Origin: Bacteroidales bacterium | GTDB taxonomy: Bacteria; Bacteroidota; Bacteroidia; Bacteroidales; Prolixibacteraceae | Direction: 5' to 3' | Length of the DNA: 64,000 nucleotides | NCBI GenBank assembly: GCA_015654795.1 | Contig: JAATGF010000034.1 | Span: 1-64,000 of the forward strand | Part shown: positions 39,969 through 50,454 of the stretch, one piece after another | How the letters are laid out: every line of letters begins with the position of its first letter | Numbering within the stretch: the first letter of the stretch is position 1 | Notes under the pieces: generated by a model | The model's input: only the letters and a program-made list of their open reading frames with translations | Databases searched by the model: none | What the model was told of the DNA's origin: nothing | Position numbers and translations under genes: made by a program

Positions 39969-40260
39969 ATTTTCGAAATACAAGCGTAAAATAGTTGATA
40001 GTTAGTTCGTGATAGTTTCCTTTCCGGCGATTGCTGATGGTTATAGAATCGAAAAAATTTTTTGCAACTTCTTTTATACCTACCAGATGGAATAACTGAA
40101 CTGTTGTACGAATATCTCCGTAGTTTAAAATCGTTTCAACAAGAAATTCGATGCTTATCTCTTCCTTTTTATCTTCCGGAGTGTACCAGAAAAGGTTACT
40201 GTGCTCGTGGATGAATTGTTTTATTTCAGGACTGTTCATCGGTTTAATACCAGTATTCAA
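39958..40260 (-). CDS. DUF6922-like partner of the nucleotidyltransferase (antitoxin-like)
   Basis: SNLFWYTPEDKKEEISIEFLVETILNYGD...HELTINYF; overlaps start of the AbiEii-like gene by a few bases. Confidence 0.6.
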   Translation of the reverse strand: MNTGIKPMNSPEIKQFIHEHSNLFWYTPEDKKEEISIEFLVETILNYGDIRTTVQLFHLVGIKEVAKNFFDSITISNRRKGNYHELTINYFTLVFRKYAH

Positions 40261-40463
40261 AGATACTAAAGAAATACGAATTACACAAATCCCGAATCGC
40301 TCTGTTCTCGGGACGAATTATACGAAACGAAGTTCAGTGAAGCTAATTGATTACACCCGGTTTCTCCCGGCTGGACAAGAAATCACATAGTGTCAACGGA
40401 TTTTATATATCCTCGATGGAACACTGTGTATTATTCTATTGCGATACCGTGTAACTTTCATTG

Positions 40464-41510
40464 TTAAATTTTGTAATAAGTTCTGTACCAATCGACAAAC
40501 TTGCCAACTCCTTCTTTGATCGGGGTATCAGGTCTGTAATCAAGATTTGCCTGAAGGTCGGAAGTATCAGCCCAGGTCATCGGAACATCTCCTTGCTGCA
40601 TCGGTAGAAGCTCCTTTTTTGCTTTAATACCGAGCTTATTTTCGATCGCCTCGATAAAATCCATCAACCGAACAGGGGAGGAGTTTCCTATATTGTAAAT
40701 TTTATAAGGAGCAGTTTTACTCACTGACGGATCCGCAAGGTTTGTAGAGTCAGGTAGTGGCGGATGATCGAGTACCCTTGTTATACCCCCCACGATGTCG
40801 TCGACGTAGGTGAAGTCGCGTTTCATTTCACCATTATTAAAAACCTGAATAGGTCGTCCTTCGAGAATCGCTTTCGTGAAAAGGAATAATGCCATATCGG
40901 GTCGGCCATAGGGCCCGTAAACGGTGAAAAATCGAAGGCCTGTTGTCGGTATTCCGAACAGATGGCTGTAAGTATGTGCCATGAGTTCGTTACTCTTTTT
41001 TGTGGCAGCATAGAGGCTAATCGGGTGATCTACACCGTCGGCAGTGCTTAATGGCATCTTGCTGTTGTTCCCGTAAACACTTGATGAACTTGCGTAGACG
41101 AGATGTTTAATATTGTTATACCTGCAACATTCGAGAATATTTAAAAATCCCGTGATATTTGCATCGATATAAGCTTGTGGATTTTCGAGCGAATAACGCA
41201 CTCCAGCCTGTGCTGCAAGATTAATTACTTTGTCAAATTTCTGTGTTGCAAAGAGTGATTCCAGTTTATCCTTGTCAGCAAGATCAAGCTGGAAAAACTG
41301 ATAGTTCGGATACTTTGAACTTCTGACTGAAGTATTATAGACAATATCTTTACGTTGAATACCCATTTCCGCGAGTCGGGAATATTTGAGTTCAACATCG
41401 TAATAGTCATTGATATTATCAATTCCAATAACTTCTTCACCTCTTTCGAGCAGCGCTTTGGCGAGGTGAAAGCCGATAAATCCGGCGGTACCGGTTACTA
41501 ATATCTTCAT
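40464..41510 (-). CDS. NAD-dependent epimerase, UDP-glucuronate 4-epimerase-like
   Basis: [42 protein letters not shown]. Confidence 0.85.
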   Translation of the reverse strand: MKILVTGTAGFIGFHLAKALLERGEEVIGIDNINDYYDVELKYSRLAEMGIQRKDIVYNTSVRSSKYPNYQFFQLDLADKDKLESLFATQKFDKVINLAAQAGVRYSLENPQAYIDANITGFLNILECCRYNNIKHLVYASSSSVYGNNSKMPLSTADGVDHPISLYAATKKSNELMAHTYSHLFGIPTTGLRFFTVYGPYGRPDMALFLFTKAILEGRPIQVFNNGEMKRDFTYVDDIVGGITRVLDHPPLPDSTNLADPSVSKTAPYKIYNIGNSSPVRLMDFIEAIENKLGIKAKKELLPMQQGDVPMTWADTSDLQANLDYRPDTPIKEGVGKFVDWYRTYYKI

Positions 41511-41628
41511 AAAAATGCGAATTAATGCGAATTGAAAACGAATTACGCTGATTAGGATGAAGCGAATTGAAAACGAATTTTAGAATAGATTGTGCAGATT
41601 ATTGTTCATCGGTTGGGGTCTTTTTGTT

Positions 41629-41844
41629 TTACGGTTTAAACCTAATACGTTTTCTTTGGCCTTGGTCAATTTGGAATTTATCCTTATTTAAAAGATATAG
41701 TTTATGGCATCGTCTTGCATGTGTGGGATCTGTAAATTTGCCTTCAATTTCTTTTAACTTATCTGTTAGTTCTTTGTACCTTAGCGCGTATTGCCTGATC
41801 ATCACAAAGGCTCTTACAGATGAAACCAAGTTGTCTGGATACAA
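41629..41844 (-). pseudogene. C-terminal remnant of an ORF6N-domain protein
   Basis: VRAFVMIRQYALRYKELTDKLKEIEGKF...KDKFQIDQGQRKRIRFKP resembles ORF6N protein C-termini; N-terminal domain absent. Confidence 0.55.
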
Positions 41845-41953
41845 GGTAGGTTAGATATTTATTGACGTTCTTAACTTGCCATTTTCAGTATAGCTATCTT
41901 TATTTGGGAACACATATCTACCTTTTCTCCCCATCTCCCCATCGCCTCTTTAT

Positions 41954-43057
41954 CTACTTCTCATTCCACTGTTTTTTGATCGATCCTACGTACTCCCTTC
42001 CGAACACAATTCCGGTACCGACTACGCCACCCAAAAAGAGCCAAATAAATAGGATCATCGGCCGATTGGGTTTTGTTTTTTTGATTGGCACAGATATAGG
42101 CTCAATAATTGTAAAGACCGGCGTGTCCTGTTTTACCTGAATTTTGGCCTGTTCAAGCTGCTTGGCGAGTTCTGAGTAGACGCTATAAGTCAGGTTATAT
42201 TGACTTCTTAAACGCTCCTCTTCCGTTTTTGAAGTAGCTAATGAAACATTTTTATTCCGGTCACTGAAAGAGGCTAATCGTTGCTGGGCAACATCGTATT
42301 TCTTAGATGTCTCATCGAATCGTTGCTGAATAAAATCGAGATTGGCTTTTGCTTTCTTAATTTTAAACTCGATAATGTATTGCTGCAATAACTCCTGCGC
42401 TCGTTGTCCAAGCTGAGCTGCTGCCAGGGCTTCGGGCATTGTGGCAGAGAGCATTATAAGTCCGTCTTTTGCATTTACTTCAAGCGAAATTAATCGGGAG
42501 ATGATCTCGCTTACACTTTGCTGTTTAGCTGTTAGTTCAAGAGGTCTCTTTTCCTGGTCCGGTAGCACGCTTTCGGTCTGTTTCCCTTTTATGGTACTAA
42601 GAATAATCCCGGGAAGGCCGATTGTATATTTAAGGAGGAGATTCGGTTTTTGGACTTCTGAATAGTAGTCGAAAAGGGTAACTGGGCCACTAAGTTTACT
42701 GAAATTAAGTGGTGTTTTCATCAGTTCCAGCTGAAACGGGAGACTGGATACAATCTTTGGATAGACAATTGGTGCAAGATCGCTTCCGGTTGCCGCGCCA
42801 AGATTTATTCCAGCCATTGCAGCCAGTCCTCCTAAACCTCCTAGTTTTGAGGCGCCATCACTTTCTGAAGGGGCCATGATCGCGGTAGCCACAAATTCTT
42901 TAGCAGAGAAAATTGCGACAAAGAATCCTAAAATACCACAAATCAGGATCGATTTCAGTACCGTTCTCCTGCCTGCCCAAAATGTTTTGGCAAGGACAAT
43001 CAGATCTATTTCATCATCAGCAATTGGGTTGACAGGTTTTGTATTTTCAGAAGACAT
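41954..43057 (-). CDS. Wzz-family chain-length determinant protein
   Basis: Two TM segments, FQLELMKTPLNFSKL, C-terminal PISVPIKKTKPNRPMILFIW. Confidence 0.88.
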   Translation of the reverse strand: MSSENTKPVNPIADDEIDLIVLAKTFWAGRRTVLKSILICGILGFFVAIFSAKEFVATAIMAPSESDGASKLGGLGGLAAMAGINLGAATGSDLAPIVYPKIVSSLPFQLELMKTPLNFSKLSGPVTLFDYYSEVQKPNLLLKYTIGLPGIILSTIKGKQTESVLPDQEKRPLELTAKQQSVSEIISRLISLEVNAKDGLIMLSATMPEALAAAQLGQRAQELLQQYIIEFKIKKAKANLDFIQQRFDETSKKYDVAQQRLASFSDRNKNVSLATSKTEEERLRSQYNLTYSVYSELAKQLEQAKIQVKQDTPVFTIIEPISVPIKKTKPNRPMILFIWLFLGGVVGTGIVFGREYVGSIKKQWNEK

Positions 43058-43364
43058 TTTCAGAATATTCAGAATATGTTACAAATAGATAATATTTTCA
43101 GTATTTCTCAGATGAGTATGAGAAGATATGAAAGTGAGATGGAGGAAAGTGGGTGTGAAATGTCAAAGTGGAAAGGTCAAGTTCAACGAAAAGTATCATA
43201 TGAATCCATTTAATTCTTGAATCTACACGGGTAGATTCCCCGCCGCTTGAGGTGAAATAAAAAATAAATTGTCCACCAAAATACCTCGTCCGCTTACGGC
43301 GGGAAGATCCGTTTAGTGATAATTAAGCCAAATTACTACTATAGCCTTTTATCTTTAATCTTCA

Positions 43365-45785
43365 TTATCTTGTCACAATCACAAGTGTCGCGACTGCGGT
43401 AGCCATCGTACCTAAGGCAGAGGCAATGGAAATCCATTTCATCGTATTGTCAGTTCTTTCCGGTTTTTTAGGAACGATAATCTCAGCTCCGGGAGATATT
43501 CTGGGAACCTTCCGAAAGATAAATCCGCGTGTTGATGCTGTTGTTCCGTTAGGGTAGATCACGTATGTTCGGGATCTTTTGGCCCGATCGTCATATCCTC
43601 CGGCCTGGTCAATATAACTGCCCAATGTTCGTTTCTTTTCGTAAGTCAGCGCCAATGGATTCATCACATTACCCGATACCTTGACAGTCTGCATTTCGCG
43701 TGGAACGTTAATTACATCGCCGGGCTGCAAAAGCAGGTCAATACTACTGCCCGGATTTGCAAGGATTTTTTCCAGTTCAATTCCAACGGGATAGGTGTTT
43801 TTTAAGGTTACCAGTGAATCTTTTAATGTGGTATCCCTTTTCATAAGTTGTTTTTTCTTTTCGATCTCAGCTTCAGAAAGTTTGTAAGTGCGGGTGAGTG
43901 TCGCTCCGCTGATAAATGCCCCAGGAATCAATCCTCCGGCCCTTCTGATGATATGTGATATCTTTTCATTTTTATCCGAGATCGCATAAGTTCCTGCATA
44001 GATCACTTCACCAGTAATTTGTATGGTTCCCTGGTTACGGTATCCGGGTGCACGACGTACGTATACTTCGTCGAATGGCATTAATTTAAAGGCGGCATCG
44101 GTGGGCGAGAGTTTCAGGTCGCGCGTAAGGGTGAACTGAAAGATCTCATTCATTTTATCGGTCACTTTGGCTGCCTGTTCGTAGCTTAACCTGCGGGTCA
44201 CTTCAACAACAGAGAGGTCAGCCTCCTCGCGGAATCCGCCTGCTTTAAAAATCAGATCACCGAGCGTCATATTATCCTGATATTCCAGTGAATCTGGTTT
44301 CATGACTTCTCCCAGAATGTTGACTGTCCTTTTTTCCCGCATCTGGAAGATAGAATTAATCAGTACTTTATCTTCTTTATGGAGTAAAATATCGGTGCTT
44401 CCCTGCATCACCTCGTTGAGGTCGAATGAAATATTCTCGGGAGAGTTATCTTCTTTTATTCTGCTGATCAATCCCCTGTTCATAAAGGCGTCTTCGTGCA
44501 AACCGTCAGCTTTTTTGATTAGATCCGAGAGCTTCATTCCAGGGGTTAGTTCATAATTTCCCGGATGAAACACGGCTCCTTTAATAGCTACGCGGTTACT
44601 AAATCGGTTCAGGATAGAATCTGCTCTGATGGAATCACCGTTCTGTAAGGCAAACTTACTATAATCGGTATCAGCGACGGTCCTTACTTCACGTTCCCTA
44701 TCGTTATTGCGTATCACTGTCAATGCATGGGTGTAGGCTTTATCACCGAAACCACCGGCAAACCGGATCAGGTCACTCATTGTTTCGGTTGATTTTATTT
44801 CGAAGATGCCTTTCCGTTTGATCTCCCCTGCAATCTCGACGCGCGTTTTGTAGTTGGGGACAAAGAGGATATCCTGTTCCCGGAGCTGCACATTGGCCGT
44901 TGGATCGGCATTTATCAGAAAGTCGTAGACATCGATGGTTTTAATCGTCACCCCATCGCGGATCAATCGTATTTCACGGAATGATCCGTTTTCGTTAGGA
45001 CCACCGGAAAGGTAAAGCGCATTAAAAGCAGAAGCCGTAGAGGGAAGAGTATAGGTTCCAGGAGCATTAATCTCGCCAATCACATTGATTTTAATTGAAC
45101 GGACTGCCCCAAGACTCACTTCGGCCCAGGTATTAGGAAATTCGCCGGCCATACCACTGTAGATGGCCATTAACCTGTTTTTAATCAGTGACTGTCCTTT
45201 TTCAAATGAAAGGCCGGCCAGATAAACAGGTCCTACATCGGGAATGGTGATGGCTCCGCTTTTGTCAATTGTGAGTTGATACTTCGTTTGCGAGGCACCC
45301 CACACATTGATGGAAAGCTGATCGCTGATACCAAGAATATAGTCTCTCGGAATGGGAATATTGACTGCGGGTTCGAAGCTGAGGTTCTGAGAATTAAAGA
45401 GTTGATAGCCGAATATTTTTTTTAATTTTTCAGAGACCTCCAAGCGTGCTTTGGGAGAGGTGTAGGCTTTTTTATTATCGTTTGCTGTCGGAAAATTGTC
45501 TTTGTTTGTGGATAGTGTATCGGAAGGATTCATCTGCTGTTGCTGAATCCGTGCTATCAACTGGTCGATCTGAGTCTGGCTGGCTCCCTGCGCTTTTGCC
45601 ATAGCTATGGCTTGATCCTGCGTCAAGCCACGTGACTGTATCTCCTGCATGATCTTTTGAATCTGGGAGTCACTCAGGTTATTGACATCAACAGAGGCAG
45701 GGTTGGCTGGAACCTGTGCAATTACCTTTTGTTCCGAAAAAAGGAAGAAAAGAATGAGCAGCGGGAGTAAATAGTAATTTCTCAT
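43365..45785 (-). CDS. Polysaccharide export protein with SLBB domains (Wza-like), second copy
   Basis: YILGISDQLSINVWGASQ and repeated SLBB units; C-terminal RKVPRISPGAEIIVPKKP. Confidence 0.9.
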   Translation of the reverse strand: MRNYYLLPLLILFFLFSEQKVIAQVPANPASVDVNNLSDSQIQKIMQEIQSRGLTQDQAIAMAKAQGASQTQIDQLIARIQQQQMNPSDTLSTNKDNFPTANDNKKAYTSPKARLEVSEKLKKIFGYQLFNSQNLSFEPAVNIPIPRDYILGISDQLSINVWGASQTKYQLTIDKSGAITIPDVGPVYLAGLSFEKGQSLIKNRLMAIYSGMAGEFPNTWAEVSLGAVRSIKINVIGEINAPGTYTLPSTASAFNALYLSGGPNENGSFREIRLIRDGVTIKTIDVYDFLINADPTANVQLREQDILFVPNYKTRVEIAGEIKRKGIFEIKSTETMSDLIRFAGGFGDKAYTHALTVIRNNDREREVRTVADTDYSKFALQNGDSIRADSILNRFSNRVAIKGAVFHPGNYELTPGMKLSDLIKKADGLHEDAFMNRGLISRIKEDNSPENISFDLNEVMQGSTDILLHKEDKVLINSIFQMREKRTVNILGEVMKPDSLEYQDNMTLGDLIFKAGGFREEADLSVVEVTRRLSYEQAAKVTDKMNEIFQFTLTRDLKLSPTDAAFKLMPFDEVYVRRAPGYRNQGTIQITGEVIYAGTYAISDKNEKISHIIRRAGGLIPGAFISGATLTRTYKLSEAEIEKKKQLMKRDTTLKDSLVTLKNTYPVGIELEKILANPGSSIDLLLQPGDVINVPREMQTVKVSGNVMNPLALTYEKKRTLGSYIDQAGGYDDRAKRSRTYVIYPNGTTASTRGFIFRKVPRISPGAEIIVPKKPERTDNTMKWISIASALGTMATAVATLVIVTR

Positions 45786-45962
45786 TTTTTGATATTATTG
45801 TAGTTTTATCTTCAAAAATCTGCAGAGTTGCTTCAGGCTATTATCGTTAGAATGATAAATGTATTATTATTTAAAAGTTTCCAGTGGCTGATTCGTCCTT
45901 TCTTCCGGAAACGTTGTTCTCCTAAACCGAATTGCCTAAAACGTTTTTAAGAACAATAATTA

Positions 45963-47675
45963 TTAAAACCTGTAACTAACTCCTATCTGTGCCTGAAAAT
46001 TATAGGTGTCGTGCCCTGGCACCCAATACTGATCTATATCAGTAGTAATCGGTTTGTAATTATATTGATAATTGAGCGATCGGATCAATTCGAGTTTGGC
46101 AGAAAAGAGAAGATTATGGTAATTCCATTCTCCGAGAGCCGCTATATTAATATCGACCCAATGAGCACGAATGTCTTTTATTGCTATGTAAAATAAATCA
46201 TTATTGTGTACATATCGCTCAACTTGAATACCTAAACTCTTTAATCCCTTTCCCCAGGTGATTGTCGCGGTTTGCAGATTACTCCCAGGTCCAATACCAG
46301 CCCCAATTAGCTGTCCTGTATTTGTATAACCATGATACATTCCGGCGATGTGTGCATACCAAATGTAAGAAGCTGCTCTTGAGATATTTGTCATATTGGT
46401 CTCCATTTGGGTCAATTCGATATTTACCTGAATGTAAGTATCTCTAAATTTGTTTAACGGAAAGAGTTTTCTTAATCCTAAGATATAGGCTCGTGAATGG
46501 TCAGGTTGAATCAGAAAATCGCGTAAGTCGTAGGAATGGTCTTCACGTCCGTATTCAAAGTAAATCTCTGCATGATCTTTAACCAGGAGCCATCGAATAA
46601 AGGCTGAGGCACGTTGATCTCCAGGGACACTGCTTTCTCCTTCTCCGTAATTGTTTTTCTTTTCCATCGGAGAAAAGATTGGGAAATAGTCGGCGAAACT
46701 GTTTCCCATATCTCTGTGATAAACAATAAAACTACGCGTCATGCCAAGAAATAATCCAGGAACCCATCGGGATTGATATGTGAAAACCATCCCGTTTAAG
46801 TATCTCCAGTCATTTCGTTTGGCGCGATATAGTTTGACCCCATTTATAACAAGATTGGTATCAGCTCCAAAGAAATTGGAGGGATCCAAACGGCCGCCAA
46901 TGATTTGTCCTTCGAAGGAACCTATAGGAGTTCTGATGGGTTTAATGGTATTTAATGTAAAGTGGTTAAATCCGGCGGCGCTATTAGTCATCAGCAGTGA
47001 ATTTTGTATTCCGGGACCCCACCACAGGTTTTCGGAGGAGATCCCGGCAGATATTGGTCCAAATGTCAAACGAAGGCTGCTTTGTCCCCAAAAAACTCTT
47101 TTATAGGGTTCGTCTGGAAAATATTCGGGCAGATCAATAATGTTTTTGAACTTATAATAGGCAATTAATTGCTGATCTGTTTTATGGCTTGTAAGTGTTT
47201 CAAAAGGTTTGTTTTCAGCATATACTACCTCTGGTCGCAGTTGAACGCTTAATGGTCCTGCTTTTAAATAAAACCCACCACTTATCATTGTTTGATAGCC
47301 TCTGGCAGGGATGAGAGCGCCATCGTTGAAACTATAAGGATGGTGAGTATTGAACTGTTGTTGCCAGGTAAGCGGCAAGAATTGTATCACCCCTCTCTTT
47401 CCCCAAAATTGGTAGCTACCATCAAACTTTGTTTTCCATTTCTGGTCCAATGTTTGCGTCGGATCGAAAGCGTTATTTATTTTAAGTGCATCGACCGGGT
47501 AAAAAGGTCTTGAAGTAAATGAGATCGACGAATCTATCTGTCCGAGTAATTGTGCCCTCCTGTAAAAATCTTCGAGTACAGGTGTTCCTACCGGAATCGA
47601 TTGTCCTTTTAACAGCGTCGCTGTTATGCAAAACGCTATTAGGAATACTATTTTAAGTCGTAGTGAAATTTTCAC
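45963..47675 (-). CDS. Capsule assembly Wzi family protein
   Basis: PVGTPVLEDFYRRAQLLGQIDSSISFTSRPFYP and LWWGPGIQNSLLMTN; beta-barrel-like ending YRF. Confidence 0.85.
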   Translation of the reverse strand: MKISLRLKIVFLIAFCITATLLKGQSIPVGTPVLEDFYRRAQLLGQIDSSISFTSRPFYPVDALKINNAFDPTQTLDQKWKTKFDGSYQFWGKRGVIQFLPLTWQQQFNTHHPYSFNDGALIPARGYQTMISGGFYLKAGPLSVQLRPEVVYAENKPFETLTSHKTDQQLIAYYKFKNIIDLPEYFPDEPYKRVFWGQSSLRLTFGPISAGISSENLWWGPGIQNSLLMTNSAAGFNHFTLNTIKPIRTPIGSFEGQIIGGRLDPSNFFGADTNLVINGVKLYRAKRNDWRYLNGMVFTYQSRWVPGLFLGMTRSFIVYHRDMGNSFADYFPIFSPMEKKNNYGEGESSVPGDQRASAFIRWLLVKDHAEIYFEYGREDHSYDLRDFLIQPDHSRAYILGLRKLFPLNKFRDTYIQVNIELTQMETNMTNISRAASYIWYAHIAGMYHGYTNTGQLIGAGIGPGSNLQTATITWGKGLKSLGIQVERYVHNNDLFYIAIKDIRAHWVDINIAALGEWNYHNLLFSAKLELIRSLNYQYNYKPITTDIDQYWVPGHDTYNFQAQIGVSYRF

Positions 47676-47765
47676 AGATGTTGGATTCTATAATTGTTCA
47701 AACTGTCCAAATTCAAAAAAAAAATTGTTATTGTATTGACGTATTTCAATTTACCCCTATGTGTT

Positions 47766-49550
47766 TCAAAACCTATACGTTACTCCTAATTGTACCTGAA
47801 AATTATAAATATCCTGACCATGAGCCCAGAAATCTGTATTGCTTGGATCCGGGTTATATAGATGCTCATAATTCATTGATTTGACAATCTCTGTTTTTGA
47901 GGTAAAAAGGAGATTTTTGTAATCCCATTCTACGATTATTGCAGCACCAATATCTACCCAATTTGCCCGGATATCTTTTACGTCATTGTAATGTAAATCG
48001 TTGTTGTGAACATATCGTTCAAGCTGCAATCCAATCATTTTTAATGATTTAATCCAACTTATGCTGAATGATTGCATGTCGCTTCCGGGGCCGATTCCGG
48101 CACCAAGCAGTTGTCCTCTGTTGGTGTACCCATGTCCATGAGTGATATCGGGATCAGCATAAAAGTAGACAGCTTGACGTTCGGTATTGGTGCGGTTCTG
48201 TTCGAGTTGGGTCACCTCAAGATTAAACTGAATACACTGATCTGGATGTGCAGTAAGCGGAAATAATTTTCGGAAACCGAAAATATAAGCCCTTGCATAA
48301 TCAGGTTCCAGGATAAAATCCCTCAAATTATAAGAATGGTCCTCGCGTCCGTATTCAAAATAGAGTTCAGCATGTTCTTTTGGTAACACCCATCGTATAA
48401 AAGATGACATGAGTTGATCTCCCCCCTGAGAAATTTCGTTTCCTCCATTTTGGTTTTTTTTGTTTTTGGGAGAGATGACAGGAAAATTACCCATATCATC
48501 GTGGTAAACCATAAAACTCCGGGTAATTCCAAGAAAAAGTCCGGGAACCCATTTAGGAGTGTAGCTGATGACCATTCCGTTCAGATAGCGCCAGTCTTTT
48601 CTTTTAGGTTGATATAATTTCCATCCGTCATATGTTCGGTTCGTATCTGGGGGTGCGAATCCTGAGCCGTCGAGCCGCCCCATAATGATCTGTGCTTCGA
48701 ATGAACCAACCGGTGTTCGTACCGGTCGAATTGTATTAAGCGTAAAATGAGCAAAACCGCCGGATGTATTGGTCATTAACAATGCGTTACGCATTCCAGG
48801 TCCCCACCATATGTTTTCGTTGGAAAAGCCAAGAGAAACAGGTCCTGCTGTAAGACGAATACTGCTTTGTCCCCAGGAAAGCCGTTTATAAGCATTATCT
48901 CCAAAGCGTTCAGGGAGGTCAATTCTGTCAAGAAAATTGTAATACCCTGCCCACATCCTGTCTGAGGCCGAAGCGGGAAAACCGTCATATTCCCTGTTCT
49001 CGGCATAAACATATTCTGGCCGAAGCTGAATGCTTAAAGGTCCAAGCTTTGCATAAACTCCGGCACTAAACATGGTTTGGTAACCGCGTGCAGGAATCAT
49101 CTCCCCGTCATTCAAGCTATAAGGGTGGTGCGTATTAAATTGTTGTTGCCAGGTAACCGGTAATAGTTTTATTTCACCCCGCTTTCCCAGAAACCGGAAA
49201 GTATTATTGTATTTTTCATCTTTATCATTATCGAGTGTATGATAAGGATCGAATCCATTTTTCAGTTTTAATACTGATTCCGGGAAAAAAGGTCTGGAAG
49301 TAAATGAGATCGTGGAATCAAGTTTCCCTAATAATTGAGCCCGGCGATAGGCATCCTCCAAAATGGGAGTCCCAACAGGCAACGATTGTGCGTTGGAGCA
49401 GAGAGGAAAGATTAATGCACTAATTAGTAGGATGATATAAATAGCATTACCATGTTTCATATCGAAGAAATTGAGTTTAATGGATTGGCCGCTCAGTCTA
49501 TTAGGTTGAAATTTAAGACTAAATAAACATGTTATGAATTCAATCTTCAT
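47766..49550 (-). CDS. Capsule assembly Wzi family protein, tandem paralog
   Basis: PVGTPILEDAYRRAQLLGKLDSTISFTSRPFFP, NIWWGPGMRNALLMTN; strongly similar to 45963-47675. Confidence 0.85.
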   Translation of the reverse strand: MKIEFITCLFSLKFQPNRLSGQSIKLNFFDMKHGNAIYIILLISALIFPLCSNAQSLPVGTPILEDAYRRAQLLGKLDSTISFTSRPFFPESVLKLKNGFDPYHTLDNDKDEKYNNTFRFLGKRGEIKLLPVTWQQQFNTHHPYSLNDGEMIPARGYQTMFSAGVYAKLGPLSIQLRPEYVYAENREYDGFPASASDRMWAGYYNFLDRIDLPERFGDNAYKRLSWGQSSIRLTAGPVSLGFSNENIWWGPGMRNALLMTNTSGGFAHFTLNTIRPVRTPVGSFEAQIIMGRLDGSGFAPPDTNRTYDGWKLYQPKRKDWRYLNGMVISYTPKWVPGLFLGITRSFMVYHDDMGNFPVISPKNKKNQNGGNEISQGGDQLMSSFIRWVLPKEHAELYFEYGREDHSYNLRDFILEPDYARAYIFGFRKLFPLTAHPDQCIQFNLEVTQLEQNRTNTERQAVYFYADPDITHGHGYTNRGQLLGAGIGPGSDMQSFSISWIKSLKMIGLQLERYVHNNDLHYNDVKDIRANWVDIGAAIIVEWDYKNLLFTSKTEIVKSMNYEHLYNPDPSNTDFWAHGQDIYNFQVQLGVTYRF

Positions 49551-49569
49551 AAAAATTTAGTGTTTCTTT

Positions 49570-50376
49570 CTATTTGGCCGCAACGATTAATACCTGCCAT
49601 GAATAATATTTGGAAAACGGAAGCACGGTAAAAAGAAAAGAGTCAAGTTTTCTAAAAGCACTTAATAAATGCTTATTAATTTCATTACCAAATAAAACAG
49701 GCAATACTAGTGTAAGCAAATCGAAAAAAATAAAATTTACGGACGAATAAACAGATCGGATTAATCGCAAATCATTTAAATCAAAAGGTTTTTCATCAAC
49801 AGTTCTTAGCTCCGGAGTTTTTTTTCTAAAAATATTAATCAAAGGATTGATTCCTAATGATTCAATAAAAATAAGTTTACCATTCGGTTTAAGTATTCTC
49901 CAAAATTCCGGCAATGCCTTTTCGAGATTCAAATGATGTAGAATACTTTTACCAAAGACCAAATCAAATGTTGCATCTTTAAAATCCAGTTTATGAGCAT
50001 CCATTACAAAAAAAGTGATATTAATACCGACACTCTTGGCTTTATTTTTTTGTTCTTCTATTGCAACTTCGGAAATATCTATCCCATATCGATTTTGACA
50101 GTTATTTAGTGGTAAGAATAGCGTATCATTCAAACCGCAACCAATTTCAATAATAGTTACCCCATTATCGACTAATTTATTGATTTCTTTATGAAATTGT
50201 TTAAGGATTGCGTTTTGAAGAATATAAAACTTGCCTACCGAAATATCTCTTTTGGACGTATCTTTGAAAATATCATTATGAAATTTCTTTTCATTTTGGA
50301 TATCAATATCTCTTGAATGGTTTTTCACAATATTACTTTTATCGTGTTTCTCATTTTGTTGATAAGCTAAAATCAA
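49570..50376 (-). CDS. Class I SAM-dependent methyltransferase
   Basis: VTIIEIGCGLNDTLF, FDLVFGKSILHHLNLEKALPEFWRILKPNGKLIFIE. Confidence 0.85.
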   Translation of the reverse strand: MILAYQQNEKHDKSNIVKNHSRDIDIQNEKKFHNDIFKDTSKRDISVGKFYILQNAILKQFHKEINKLVDNGVTIIEIGCGLNDTLFLPLNNCQNRYGIDISEVAIEEQKNKAKSVGINITFFVMDAHKLDFKDATFDLVFGKSILHHLNLEKALPEFWRILKPNGKLIFIESLGINPLINIFRKKTPELRTVDEKPFDLNDLRLIRSVYSSVNFIFFDLLTLVLPVLFGNEINKHLLSAFRKLDSFLFTVLPFSKYYSWQVLIVAAK

Positions 50377-50454
50377 TGCTTTGCAACTAATGGAAATTTA
50401 TAATTATCTGTAATTCACCGAATAAGTTAGTTGCTTCATAGTTCCTGGTTTTAA

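Noticed and set aside
37710-41844. Intact integrated mobile element between the two loci
   Set aside because: No integrase, transposase or terminal repeats seen; only decayed accessory genes.
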